A DNA stretch of 64,000 bases. It comes from JBHOQS01 sp042408875 (GTDB taxonomy: Bacteria > Chloroflexota > UBA11872 > JBHOQS01). How positions within the stretch are numbered: position 1 is the stretch's first letter; each line of letters begins with the position of its first letter. A program made the position numbers and the translations under genes. Of the stretch, positions 26,071 to 35,031 are shown in pieces. Below the pieces are notes generated by a model that ran no database searches, was not told where the DNA came from, and worked only from the letters and a program-made list of their open reading frames with translations. The DNA lies in assembly GCA_042408875.1 (NCBI GenBank), contig JBHOQS010000021.1, positions 60,858 through 124,857 on the forward strand, written 5' to 3'.

Positions 26071-28512
26071 CTATGCCACAGCGCGGCGCCGGAGGAGGGA
26101 GTAGAACCAGTAGTAGGCGTGCCCCACCAGCGGGTCGTCATAGCCAAGGGCGCTCGGGCGCATCGTCGAGGGAAGCAAACGCAATTGCACCAGGAGTTCG
26201 ATGTCTCGGCTGCCCAGGGGCTCAACCACACGGCGCGGCACGGTAGCGACCGGTGGCCGGGCGGTTGCCGGGGCTGCCGGCGATGGCGCAAGCGATGGCG
26301 GACTGCCCGGGCTGCGGCCGCTCGGCACACGCGCCGGCACGTCAAAGACGTCATCGGGCGCGGCGCCGGGCCAGACGGTATAGGCGATCTCTCGTTGCTG
26401 GGCACCTACGGTGCCCACCAGCACCGTTACGAGCTCCATCGCCCAGTCCTCTTCAGCGAGCTGATCGCGGGCCTCCGCGACCGCTGACCAGAGGTCCGGA
26501 TGCTGGACTTTGAAATAGTCCGCCACCAGCCGCGGCGCAGAGGGCGGCAGGGCAGCCGGCAGGATGGTGCGCGTCATGTCCCGACCAAGCAGGTACGTCC
26601 AGCCAACCTCGCCGCGGATGGAGCGAGCGAGCGAGCGCTGAAGCACGCGAAAGTCCTCGCTCAGGCGCCCGTCGCCCTGCTCAGGGCGGACACTGAAGAC
26701 ACGGCCGCCAAAGCTCAGATCGGGGCTGCTCGCCTGGGCGCGCAGGAAGGTGCGGCGCAGGACCAGGTTAGCGTTGATCGTGCGCTCGACCCGGGCGCGG
26801 GTCTCCGCATCGGTAACCAGAGGGACGAACAGATCAAAGCCCGTCGCCGGCTTGCCACCAAGGCTGCCTGGCCGCCGGTCTTCCGATTGCGCCAGGACCT
26901 GCTCGACGCGCTGCCGCAGCAGGAGCACGATTGCCCGGCTCTGCTCGCCGACATCCATCAGTTCGATGTAGTCGCCCGCGGGGCTGTCGGGATCGAAGAC
27001 GCTGTTCACTCCGAGAGCCATCACGCGGGTGTGGTTGTTTACGCGAATGACCAGGATGCGCACCTCGATGTCATCTTGCCCACGTAGCGTGAAGATCAGC
27101 GCCTCACGCCGGGGATTACCAAAGAAGCGGTCGAGCGGACGGCCTGGCAGCGCCATCCGCCAGATCTGCCCCTGGACCGGCTGGAGCGTCGGGATGACAT
27201 CTCGCACGGCCGCCAGGGACGTCAGCGCGCGCTGGAGCCGGCCGTCTACCCGCCGGTTGCCGCCGAAGGTCCCGTTGTACCAGCTTTGGTCGATTGGTCC
27301 AGGAATGCCCTCGCTGCTCCGGTAGGCATTCACCACGCTGGCATACACCAGCACCGCGATGACCGCCACCGCCGCCACGACCTCCAGGGAGCGCCGCACG
27401 GCGGCGCCGGCGAGACGGAACGGCACGCGACCACCAAGGGCTTCCTGCACTGCGCTGCGTACAAGCGGGCTCGGGTCACGCAGGTAGGCCCGGCGCAGCG
27501 CTTTCACCGCGGCAGGGTCGGTGGTGAACTGGGCCAGCTCGCGCGCTGCGGCAACGCGCACATCGGCGTCGTCGTTCGAGAGCAGGGCGATGCTCAGCAA
27601 GGAGACGGCACGGCTGCCCTGCATCCCGGCCGCCGCCCGCACGGTAGCAAGCCGCGCCGGCCGCTGGCGGCCCAGGAAGAGCTCGCCGAACGCCTGCTCA
27701 ATGGCAGTAGCCTCCGTGGAGCGGGCCTGCTGCCTCGTCCCCGTCTCGTCCGGCGCAAGGGGGAGGTCCCAGGCCGCGCGCAGGGCGGCGAGAGCGGCTT
27801 CACGCGCCGGTGCATGGGGATCAAAGGCGGCCTGAGCCACCAAGGGCGAGAGCGCTCCAGCTAGGCGCGCCCGCGTTTGTGGATCGTCTTCAGCGCGCCG
27901 CACGGCCTCGCGCAGGGCCTGGGCCGCGGCGGCCCGCACATTCCCCGACACATCGTGGAGCGCCGTGGTGAGTGCTTCCACCGTAGCCGGAGCGCGCATC
28001 ACTGCGAGCTGCTCAATCAGCCGGATGCGCTCGACCTCCGGTGCCGCCGGATCACGCCGGGCTCGCTCCATTGCCTGGGCGAGCATCTGCGCCACCGGCT
28101 CAACCGGCGTGACCACCATCTCCACGCCCGGCTGCTGCTCTTCTCCCGCAGGCTCCGTTGGTACAGGCGCAGGCCCAGATATGGCAAGACCGGCGCGGTC
28201 TATCTCCAAGGCGGCCGCGGCGCGGACCTCCTGGATCGGGTCTTGCAATAATCCCGCGAGGGCGCGCACGGCCGCTGGAGTCGCGATCCGCGCTAGGATG
28301 TAGGCGACGCGCTTGCGCACTTCCGGCGGCTGGGACGGCAAGCTGCTCTCCAGGAGCGCAACGGCGTCGTCACCGCGGGTGATCAAGGCGCGGGCAGCGC
28401 GCAGCCACACCAGGAAGTCATCAGCGGCCAGGGCGCGCAGGTCAGCGTCGCTACGGCCGAGTTCCTGAGAGATATCCGGCGGAGGCGGATGATGGGAGAT
28501 ATCTGTCGTCAT
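26071..28512 (-). CDS. Membrane-anchored HEAT-repeat protein
   Basis: An 813-aa protein. Residues about 20-350 form HEAT-like helical repeats (for example EVRKRVAYILARIATPAAVRAL, DVRVAAARELAQFTT, SPLVRSAVQEALGG). One membrane helix follows near residue 370-390 (VVAAVAVIAVLVYASVV). The C-terminal 400 residues contain an alpha/beta region (REALIFTLRGQDDIEVRILVIRV), then a Pro/Ser-rich linker. So the protein presents a protein-binding solenoid on one side of the membrane and a separate domain on the other. I know no family function. Many other lengths of this frame on the opposite strand are shadows. Confidence 0.75.
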   Translation of the reverse strand: MTTDISHHPPPPDISQELGRSDADLRALAADDFLVWLRAARALITRGDDAVALLESSLPSQPPEVRKRVAYILARIATPAAVRALAGLLQDPIQEVRAAAALEIDRAGLAISGPAPVPTEPAGEEQQPGVEMVVTPVEPVAQMLAQAMERARRDPAAPEVERIRLIEQLAVMRAPATVEALTTALHDVSGNVRAAAAQALREAVRRAEDDPQTRARLAGALSPLVAQAAFDPHAPAREAALAALRAAWDLPLAPDETGTRQQARSTEATAIEQAFGELFLGRQRPARLATVRAAAGMQGSRAVSLLSIALLSNDDADVRVAAARELAQFTTDPAAVKALRRAYLRDPSPLVRSAVQEALGGRVPFRLAGAAVRRSLEVVAAVAVIAVLVYASVVNAYRSSEGIPGPIDQSWYNGTFGGNRRVDGRLQRALTSLAAVRDVIPTLQPVQGQIWRMALPGRPLDRFFGNPRREALIFTLRGQDDIEVRILVIRVNNHTRVMALGVNSVFDPDSPAGDYIELMDVGEQSRAIVLLLRQRVEQVLAQSEDRRPGSLGGKPATGFDLFVPLVTDAETRARVERTINANLVLRRTFLRAQASSPDLSFGGRVFSVRPEQGDGRLSEDFRVLQRSLARSIRGEVGWTYLLGRDMTRTILPAALPPSAPRLVADYFKVQHPDLWSAVAEARDQLAEEDWAMELVTVLVGTVGAQQREIAYTVWPGAAPDDVFDVPARVPSGRSPGSPPSLAPSPAAPATARPPVATVPRRVVEPLGSRDIELLVQLRLLPSTMRPSALGYDDPLVGHAYYWFYSLLRRRAVA

Positions 28513-28593
28513 GTCGCGTTGCCTGGTATCAGTGTACCATGCTCAACCGCTGCGTACGAATGGCGCGATGAGCTGCGTGTCGATCACGAGACC

Positions 28594-28633
28594 GTGCTGT
28601 ACGACCAGCAGATCTCTGCTGGTCGTACAGCAC
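28594..28633. terminator. Perfect inverted repeat, 19-bp arms, 2-base spacer
   Basis: GTGCTGTACGACCAGCAGA, then TC, then the exact reverse complement. It is downstream of enolase. There is no T run on either side, so it could terminate or stabilise the enolase transcript, or be a dyad protein-binding site for the HEAT gene. Confidence 0.55.
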
Positions 28634-28698
28634 TGACAGGAGCCTGTGCTCGCATGCGGGTGGCTGGGTCGGCGGATCAGCTCATGCGGGGGCGAGGT

Positions 28699-28724
28699 GG
28701 CTGTGGCCGCCGGCGGCCACAGCC
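28699..28724. terminator. Perfect 26-bp GC-rich palindrome downstream of enolase
   Basis: GGCTGTGGCCGCC is directly followed by GGCGGCCACAGCC. This is the first hairpin met by a transcript leaving enolase. It has no T run. Confidence 0.5.
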
Positions 28725-28857
28725 TGCCGGCAGCGACTGACCGACGAGGTCACGACCGGACTAGGCAATGCGCGACGGCAACCGGTAAGGGCACGCTCTC
28801 TGCAGACCATCCTGCCGATCAAACACAGGGGAAGGACGCCAGGGTGCAGAGCATACT

Positions 28858-30159
28858 TTAGAGCGGTGGCCGCTTTAGGTTGTAGAAGCAGCTCCGCCCG
28901 GCATAGGTAGCGACGCTGCCCAGCTCCTCCTCAATGCGCAGCAGGCGGTTGTACTTCGCCGTGCGGTCGGTGCGCGCTGGCGCGCCGGCCTTGATCTGGC
29001 CAGCGTTCGTGGCCACCGCGAGATCAGCGATCGTTGTGTCCTCGGTCTCCCCCGAGCGGTGCGAGATGATGGCGGTGAACGAGGCGCGTTTCGCCATCTC
29101 CACTGTGTCCAGCGTCTCAGAGAGCGTGCCGATCTGGTTCGGCTTCACCAGGATCGCGTTGGCCGCACCGAGCTTGATCGCCCGCTCAAGACGCATCGTG
29201 TTAGTCACCAGGAGATCGTCGCCCACGATCTGCACGCGGTCGCCCAGCACGCTGCGAAGCTGGACCCAGGCATCCCAGTCGTCCTCGGCAAGCGGATCTT
29301 CCAGGGAGATGATGGGAAACTGGCCGACCAGGTCTTCGTAGAACCGGATCATCTCCGATGCATCCATGCGCCGGCCCTCGCGCTCGAGCACGTAGACCCC
29401 GTCCCGATAGAACTCACTGGCCGCAGCGTCGATCCCCAGGAACACGTCCTGCCCCGGGTGGTAGCCGGCGCGCTCAATGGCGCGCATGAGTAGCTCGACG
29501 GCCTCGCGATTACTCGACAACGTCGGGGCAAAGCCGCCCTCATCGCCTACCGTCGTAGCGAGCCGCCGGTCATGCAGCACGCCGCGCAGGGCGTGGTAGA
29601 TCTCCACACCCATGCGCAGCGCTTCCGCAAACGACTCGGCGCCTACGGGCAGGATCATGAACTCCTGTAAATCGGTGGAGTTCTCGGCGTGGCGCCCGCC
29701 GTTAAGGATGTTCATCAACGGCACTGGCAGCACGCGGGCGTTTACGCCCCCGATGTACCGAAACAGCGAGATGCCCAGGTGGTTGGCCGCCGCGTGGGCC
29801 ACCGCCAGGGAGACCGCCAGGATAGCGTTGGCGCCCAGACGGCTCTTGTTGGGCGTGCCATCCAGGTTAATCAGCGACAGGTCGATGCCACGCTGATCAA
29901 GGGCATCGGCGCCTTCCAGGTGGTTGAAGATCGTCTCGTTGACGTTCTCGACCGCCCGCAGCACGCCTTTGCCGCCGTAGCGTTGCCCGTCACCATCGCG
30001 TAGCTCGATGGCCTCGTGCTTGCCTGTCGAGGCGCCCGATGGCACGGCGGCGGTTCCCACGGCCCCACCCGAGAGGACCACGTCGACCTCAACCGTCGGA
30101 TTGCCGCGCGAATCAAGGATCTCTCGCGCCACGATGTCTTCGATGAGCGTCATACGCAT
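28858..30159 (-). CDS. eno: Enolase
   Basis: A 433-aa enolase with normal length. Motifs: AREILDSRGNPTVEVDV, PSGASTGKHEA, MNILNGGRHAENS, VGDEGGFAP, SLEDPLAEDDW, VGDDLLVTN, VKPNQIGTLSET and SHRSGETEDTTIAD, which hold the metal ligands and the catalytic Glu/Lys pair. It converts 2-phosphoglycerate to phosphoenolpyruvate in glycolysis. Two in-frame ATG codons (30159, 30153) are possible; AAAGAGGGACA precedes the first. A 16-bp tandem repeat lies directly upstream. Confidence 0.98.
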   Translation of the reverse strand: MRMTLIEDIVAREILDSRGNPTVEVDVVLSGGAVGTAAVPSGASTGKHEAIELRDGDGQRYGGKGVLRAVENVNETIFNHLEGADALDQRGIDLSLINLDGTPNKSRLGANAILAVSLAVAHAAANHLGISLFRYIGGVNARVLPVPLMNILNGGRHAENSTDLQEFMILPVGAESFAEALRMGVEIYHALRGVLHDRRLATTVGDEGGFAPTLSSNREAVELLMRAIERAGYHPGQDVFLGIDAAASEFYRDGVYVLEREGRRMDASEMIRFYEDLVGQFPIISLEDPLAEDDWDAWVQLRSVLGDRVQIVGDDLLVTNTMRLERAIKLGAANAILVKPNQIGTLSETLDTVEMAKRASFTAIISHRSGETEDTTIADLAVATNAGQIKAGAPARTDRTAKYNRLLRIEEELGSVATYAGRSCFYNLKRPPL

Positions 30160-30170
30160 TGTCCCTCTTT

Positions 30171-30218
30171 AGCCAAAGTACACCAAAGCCAAAATACACC
30201 AAAGCCAAAATACACCAA
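30171..30218 (-). repeat. Three exact-period 16-bp repeats in the enolase leader
   Basis: AGCCAAAATACACCAA is repeated at 30171-30186 (one mismatch), 30187-30202 and 30203-30218, followed by a partial copy. The block ends one base before the ribosome-binding site of enolase on the minus strand. Confidence 0.9.
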
Positions 30219-30384
30219 AATACGGTCGCAGCTAAAAAGCTTCTGGAAATGCAGACAGCTCCGGCTATGCGCCACACATGCGAGGAAACCGATGCTCAGG
30301 TGCGCAACATGAGCCGGGCAAGCTCCAGGAGCCGCGCACCGTCGCATTCTAACACGCGCTCGTGGCGAGGCCGAAACAGCGCGG

Positions 30385-32187
30385 CTAGCGGCGCCCAAAC
30401 TCGCGCTCGAGCTGTGCGTGGCTAAGATGCACGATGGTGGGACGCCCGTGCGGGCAGGTACGCGAGAAGTCGCAGCGTTCGAGCTGCTGCAGCAGCGCGA
30501 TCATCTCCTCGTGGGTCAGGACGTCCCCGGCCTTGACCGCCGCGTGGCAGGCCAGCGACCAGCAGGCACGCTCGCGGCGCTCGGCGTCTGGCATGCGCTG
30601 CTCAGCAAGCTCATCGACGACGGCGCGCAGATACTCCACGGCCGCGGCTCCCTTCGACGCCAGCGCGGCCGGCACAGCGCGCACCAACCAGGTGGTCGGG
30701 CCAAACGGCTCCAGCGCGTAGCCCAGGCAGGCGAACGTCTCTTGCTCGCTCTGGAGCCACGCTGCCGGCACCGGGCCCAGCTCGAGGGCGACAGGCTGCA
30801 AAAGCACCTGGCTCGCGCTGGGAGCGCCCGGCCCGAGTAAGCGCCGCCGGAACTGCTCGTACAGCACCCGCTCGTGCGCCGCGTGCTGGTCGATCAGGTA
30901 CATGCCGTCGGGCCCCTCGGCCACGATGTAGGTGCGGCCGATCTGCCCCAGGACTCGAAAGAGCCCGCTCTCGTCCGGTGCCAGCGGCGTTCCTAGGGCA
31001 GCGCCAGATCGCGCACCGGCACCCTGCGCGTCCTGCGCGGGCTTGGGCGCTGGCTCCCAGTCCTGTGTCCCGCGGATCGGGCGCCCCGGCAGCATATCGT
31101 AGCGGGCGAACAGACGCCCGGGCGGCTCAGGCCAGCCGTTGTCGCTGCCAGCCGGGACCACAACCGGAGCCAGGCTGCTGCGCACCAGCGGTACACCGGC
31201 CGCGTCCACAACGGCGCGCCGCACTGCCCGCTGCACCGCGGTGAACACCTCGTGCTCGCGCAGGAAACGCACCTCCGACTTGCTGGGATGGACGTTGACG
31301 TCAACCTGGTCGTATGGCAGACGGATGTCCAGCACAGCGACAGGATGGCGCCCGGCCGGAAGAGTCGTCTGGTACGCTTCTTCTACGGCTGCCGTGAGGG
31401 CGCGGCTCTGGATCCAGCGGCGGTTCACGAAGAAGAACACATGCTGCCGGCTGCCGCGGTGCAGGTCAGGCGGCGACACCACACCACTCACCCGGATAGC
31501 ACTCTCCTCCGGCTGGGGTAGAGGCAGCAGCCGCGCTGCTGTATCAGCGCCGAAGCACCGCACCAGGGCGTCCTGGAGCGACCCGTTTCCCAACGAGCTA
31601 AAGCGCTCCTCGCCCTCGTCAAGCAGGGTGAAGCGAACCTCTGGGTAGGCGAGGGCCATGGCAGTCACCAGATGGAGAATGGCGCGGCTCTCGCCAATCG
31701 CGCTACGCAGGAACTTGCGCCGCGCCGGGACGTTAAAGAAGAGATCACGGACCGTGACCTGCGTGCCGGGAGGTGCTGCGCAGCGGCCGCGTGCGATGGC
31801 TATGCCGCCTTCGACCCGCAGGAAGGCAGCGGCTTCCAGATGGCCTGGCCGCGAGAGCAGTTCAAGGCGGGAGACCGCCGCGATGCTGGCAAGCGCCTCA
31901 CCGCGGAAGCCAAGTGTTGCCACGGCATGCAGGTCATCTGATGCGGCAACCTTGCTGGTAGCGTACCGCGCGATGGCCAGCTCAAGGTCGTCCGGCTCGA
32001 TGCCGCAGCCGTCATCGGTGACGCGCAGGAGCTCCGCCCCGCCGCCACGCAGCTCGACCCGAATGGATGTGGCCCCGGCATCAAGGGCGTTTTCGATGAG
32101 CTCTTTTGCGGCAGAGAGCGGCCGCTCGATCACCTCGCCAGCCGCGATCTTGGCGGCCAGCTCGGGCGAGAGACGATGGATGCGCAT
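30385..32187 (-). CDS. mutL: DNA mismatch repair protein MutL
   Basis: A 600-aa GHKL ATPase. The N-terminal nucleotide site is complete: ELIENALDAGA (Glu29, Asn33), DDGCGI and LGFRGEALASI. The C-terminal dimerisation domain has the endonuclease motif DQHAAHERVLYE plus ACHAAVKAGD and CPHGRP, so this is the nicking type of MutL found in bacteria without MutH. A Pro/Gly-rich linker joins the domains. mutS is not in the window. It is divergent from an M23 peptidase gene with 78 bases between. Confidence 0.97.
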   Translation of the reverse strand: MRIHRLSPELAAKIAAGEVIERPLSAAKELIENALDAGATSIRVELRGGGAELLRVTDDGCGIEPDDLELAIARYATSKVAASDDLHAVATLGFRGEALASIAAVSRLELLSRPGHLEAAAFLRVEGGIAIARGRCAAPPGTQVTVRDLFFNVPARRKFLRSAIGESRAILHLVTAMALAYPEVRFTLLDEGEERFSSLGNGSLQDALVRCFGADTAARLLPLPQPEESAIRVSGVVSPPDLHRGSRQHVFFFVNRRWIQSRALTAAVEEAYQTTLPAGRHPVAVLDIRLPYDQVDVNVHPSKSEVRFLREHEVFTAVQRAVRRAVVDAAGVPLVRSSLAPVVVPAGSDNGWPEPPGRLFARYDMLPGRPIRGTQDWEPAPKPAQDAQGAGARSGAALGTPLAPDESGLFRVLGQIGRTYIVAEGPDGMYLIDQHAAHERVLYEQFRRRLLGPGAPSASQVLLQPVALELGPVPAAWLQSEQETFACLGYALEPFGPTTWLVRAVPAALASKGAAAVEYLRAVVDELAEQRMPDAERRERACWSLACHAAVKAGDVLTHEEMIALLQQLERCDFSRTCPHGRPTIVHLSHAQLEREFGRR

Positions 32188-32265
32188 GGCTTCGCGCTCA
32201 TTCTAGCACAGAGCCCGCGGCCAGGATTGACCCGCAGTGCCACGCATGCTATAACGGCCGGCGTC

Positions 32266-33765
32266 ATGCGCCTGAGCAGCTTCAGCTCACGGACCCTGGC
32301 CGTGCTTGTCCTGGCGCTGGCTGCTGGCCTGGTCGCCTTTGGGTTGGGCATGTCTGGCAGCGCGTATGCGCAGACAGGACCCGCGGTGCCAAACGACGAC
32401 CCAGTCACGCGGCTCATCGCCACGGCGCGGCTGCGCGACGAGAAGGCCACCCAGCTGCGCGACGCCATCGCCGCCGAGCGGGCGGCTGCCCAGCGCCTGT
32501 TGGAAGGTGAGCTGCGCTTGCGTGCGGTAGAAGAGCAACGCAGCCAGGCCCAGCAGCTCGTGCGCACGCTCCAGGAGCAGGTGCAGTTGTTGCGCCAGGA
32601 GCAGGAAGATATGGAGACCGCCGCTGACGGGATCGACCGCGCGCTGGCGGCGTGGTTAGAGACAGATCTGCGCGCCACCCGCAGCGGGCGTCTTGCCGTA
32701 GCGGCTCTGCTACGCTATCGCACCCAGGTCGTCACGCGCCAGCAGGAGCTCGTAACTGCACTCGATCACACTACGGCGCACCTGGAGTTCGCCGAGCAGA
32801 CCCTCCAGAATACCGAGCGGGATCTGCCTGTGCTACGCCAGCGCAACGACGCTGCTGCGCGCGCCGTCGGCGTCGCACGGGCACGGGCGCTGGCCCTGTG
32901 GGATCAGATCCGCAAGCTCCAGGAAGAGGGCGACACGCTCTACAAGAGCGTGGAGACCCTGCGCACGGGCATCGCCCGAGCCACGCCAGAACCGACGCGC
33001 ACTGTGCCGGTCCCGAGCCCCTCGCCTACGCCGACGTTCTGGCCCACACCGATCCCGCAGCCCGGCGCAGCCGCGCCGCCGCGAGCGGAACCGACGCCGA
33101 CACCGTCGGCCACGACGACCCCATTCCCGCCGGGCACGGCGCAGAGGGAGGCAGCCGCAGAGGGGGCGTCCGGAGGGTCGGACAGTGTGGCGGCACGGCT
33201 CGCTGCGCAGCAAGCCGAGCTCGACGCCGCGCTGGCTGCGTGGACCCGCACAACCATCGCCGGGTACGCCATCCCCGCCGGTGCGCTCAGCCAGGCAGTC
33301 CGCCCTGCACTCACGGGCAGCCAGGTGCCGGTCAGCCCCACCGATCTCGCCGGCATGCTCTCGCTGCCCCTGCGCGGGGAGGTCACCACGGAGTTCGGCG
33401 AGCCGTCACCGTTCCAGAGCTTTCATACTGGTCTCGATATCGGCGCACCGCTCTACACTCCGGTGGTGGCGGCGGCAGACGGTGAGGTGACCTACGCCGG
33501 CTTAGCCGTGCCGGACAACCGTGAGGCAAGCTACGGTATGGTGGTCGTCGTCCGGCACGGTACCTACGTCAGTACGCTCTACGCGCACCTCGACGATCGC
33601 GTGCTGGCCACGCCGGTAAAAGCAGGCGACAAGGTGCGCCGCGGGCAGATCATCGGTTTCGTGGGCCTGACCGGCCTGACCACCGGCCCGCACCTACACT
33701 TCGAGGTGCGGGTGAACGGTCAGCCCATCGACCCGCGACCACTCCTGCGCGAGCGGCTGCCGTAG
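32266..33765 (+). CDS. Exported M23 (LytM) peptidase with coiled coil, EnvC/NlpD-like
   Basis: A 499-aa protein. It has a signal peptide (LAVLVLALAAGLVAFGLGMSG then SAYAQ), a long coiled coil (residues about 45-225), a Pro/Thr-rich linker with PTPTPS-type repeats, and a C-terminal LytM domain. Zinc-binding residues are seen in HTGLDIGAP and HLHFEV, plus the catalytic His in TLYAHLD. So it may be an active peptidoglycan endopeptidase or an activator of amidases. ATG 32266 is chosen because the signal sequence begins there. Confidence 0.92.
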   Translation: MRLSSFSSRTLAVLVLALAAGLVAFGLGMSGSAYAQTGPAVPNDDPVTRLIATARLRDEKATQLRDAIAAERAAAQRLLEGELRLRAVEEQRSQAQQLVRTLQEQVQLLRQEQEDMETAADGIDRALAAWLETDLRATRSGRLAVAALLRYRTQVVTRQQELVTALDHTTAHLEFAEQTLQNTERDLPVLRQRNDAAARAVGVARARALALWDQIRKLQEEGDTLYKSVETLRTGIARATPEPTRTVPVPSPSPTPTFWPTPIPQPGAAAPPRAEPTPTPSATTTPFPPGTAQREAAAEGASGGSDSVAARLAAQQAELDAALAAWTRTTIAGYAIPAGALSQAVRPALTGSQVPVSPTDLAGMLSLPLRGEVTTEFGEPSPFQSFHTGLDIGAPLYTPVVAAADGEVTYAGLAVPDNREASYGMVVVVRHGTYVSTLYAHLDDRVLATPVKAGDKVRRGQIIGFVGLTGLTTGPHLHFEVRVNGQPIDPRPLLRERLP

Positions 33766-33809
33766 GTGCACGCTCGTGAGGGTAATTGCACATACTACAG
33801 AGGTAGGCG

Positions 33810-34001
33810 CTACTGCTCGCGCCACTCCTGCTCTTGCAGCACTTCTTTCAGGAGGCGCAGGCGCTCAGCCAGGATCTCGTGGGCGGCCTCGAGATCGCCA
33901 GTCTCCACGTCCTGCTTGTACTCCTCCTTGAGGTCTTCGAAGAACAGGCGCAGCAGGCGCCGCTCAGTGCGGGTATAGGCAGCCGGCATTGGCGAAAGCA
34001 C
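33810..34001 (-). CDS. Small charged helical protein, unknown
   Basis: A 63-aa protein, mostly one or two amphipathic helices rich in Glu, Arg and Leu (RLLRLFFEDLKEEYKQDV, AHEILAERLRLLKEVL). I use the GTG at 34001 because GGAGGGG lies four bases upstream; an ATG follows four codons later. It has no recognised domain. It lies between the M23 peptidase (convergent) and a phosphoribosyltransferase. Confidence 0.5.
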   Translation of the reverse strand: MLSPMPAAYTRTERRLLRLFFEDLKEEYKQDVETGDLEAAHEILAERLRLLKEVLQEQEWREQ

Positions 34002-34150
34002 TCGACCCCTCCATCGCGGTCAAGAGTTGGCTGGCAGGCAGCATCGCCTGGCCCTTCATCGATTCCATGGTACCGGGCGAGGGCAGGCAGGTCAAGGGAA
34101 ATAGGCCGGAACAGCACCGCGGCCACCAGCGTTCAGGCGTGACCGGCGCT

Positions 34151-34870
34151 TCAGGAGCCAGGAGGCGGATGTGCGCCGGGCTCCTGCGCCTGGGCGGAAG
34201 CCGCGGGCAGGCCCTGCTGGAGCTCCCTGGCCTGCTCGAGCAGCGCCACGACACGGTCGTCCGAGACCTGCGAGAAATCCAGGTAGTGCGCGCCGACGGC
34301 AAAGAAATCCTCAGGCATGGCTAGGCAGACGACCTCGTCGGCCTCGTGGCGCAGCACAGCGATCGCTTCCGGCGGACCCACCGGAACGGCCAGCACCAGC
34401 CGCTCCGGATGCATGCGACGCAGTGCGCGCAGGGCGGCGCGCACGGTCAGGCCGGTGGCGACCCCGTCGTCTACCAGCACCACAACCTTTCCCTCCAGCG
34501 GCGGCAACCCTTTGCCACCGCGGTAGCGCACCCGCTGCTCCTGGATCGCCTCCTGCTGGCGACGGAGCTCCGCGGCGAGATATTCATCGCTAACGCGCGC
34601 CAGCTCCAGCGCCTCGCGGTTGATCTCGACATCCCCGGTCTCGGCAACTGCGCCGATGGCGTACTCAGGGGTCCATGGTGCGCCGAGCTTGCGCGAAATG
34701 AAGACATCGAGCGGCCAGCCCAGTGCGCGCGCGACTTCATAGCCGACGACCACTCCACCACGGGGCAGGGCCAGCACAATACCGTCACGTCCGCGCAGAT
34801 GCGCCAGCGCTTCGGCCAGCAGCCGGCCGGCGGTGCGCCGGTCCGGGAAGGGTAGCTGCACAGTGCTCAT
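34151..34870 (-). CDS. Phosphoribosyltransferase-family protein
   Basis: A 239-aa type I PRTase. The PRPP-binding motif is VVVLVDDGVATGLT; the N-terminal half has IVLALPRGGVVVGYEVARALG, DVFISRKLGAP and AIGAVAETG. This subgroup (COG1926) is common in bacteria and its base substrate is not known; it is not one of the classical purine or pyrimidine enzymes. The C-terminal tail (AQAQEPGAHPPPGS) is probably disordered. It is the only gene of its unit. Confidence 0.85.
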   Translation of the reverse strand: MSTVQLPFPDRRTAGRLLAEALAHLRGRDGIVLALPRGGVVVGYEVARALGWPLDVFISRKLGAPWTPEYAIGAVAETGDVEINREALELARVSDEYLAAELRRQQEAIQEQRVRYRGGKGLPPLEGKVVVLVDDGVATGLTVRAALRALRRMHPERLVLAVPVGPPEAIAVLRHEADEVVCLAMPEDFFAVGAHYLDFSQVSDDRVVALLEQARELQQGLPAASAQAQEPGAHPPPGS

Positions 34871-35031
34871 AGCACGTCCCTCGCAGTCGAGCGTGGCCGG
34901 GAGTTCGCAACGTTCCTAACTCCATCATACCCTCCCGGCCGCCGGGGTGCCAGGGACGCCCGGCGCTGGCTCGCTGCCGCCGCGGGCGAGCCGGGAAACA
35001 GTCCGCGCGGCGGCTGAGCCCGAGCAGTCCG

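Larger units (their letters stand above)
28513..28857. other. Intergenic region with two long perfect palindromes
   Basis: This stretch between the enolase stop and the HEAT gene start (both minus) contains no gene I can support. It holds an inverted repeat with 19-bp arms at 28594-28633 and a 26-bp palindrome at 28699-28724. The HEAT gene promoter should be here as well. Confidence 0.6.
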
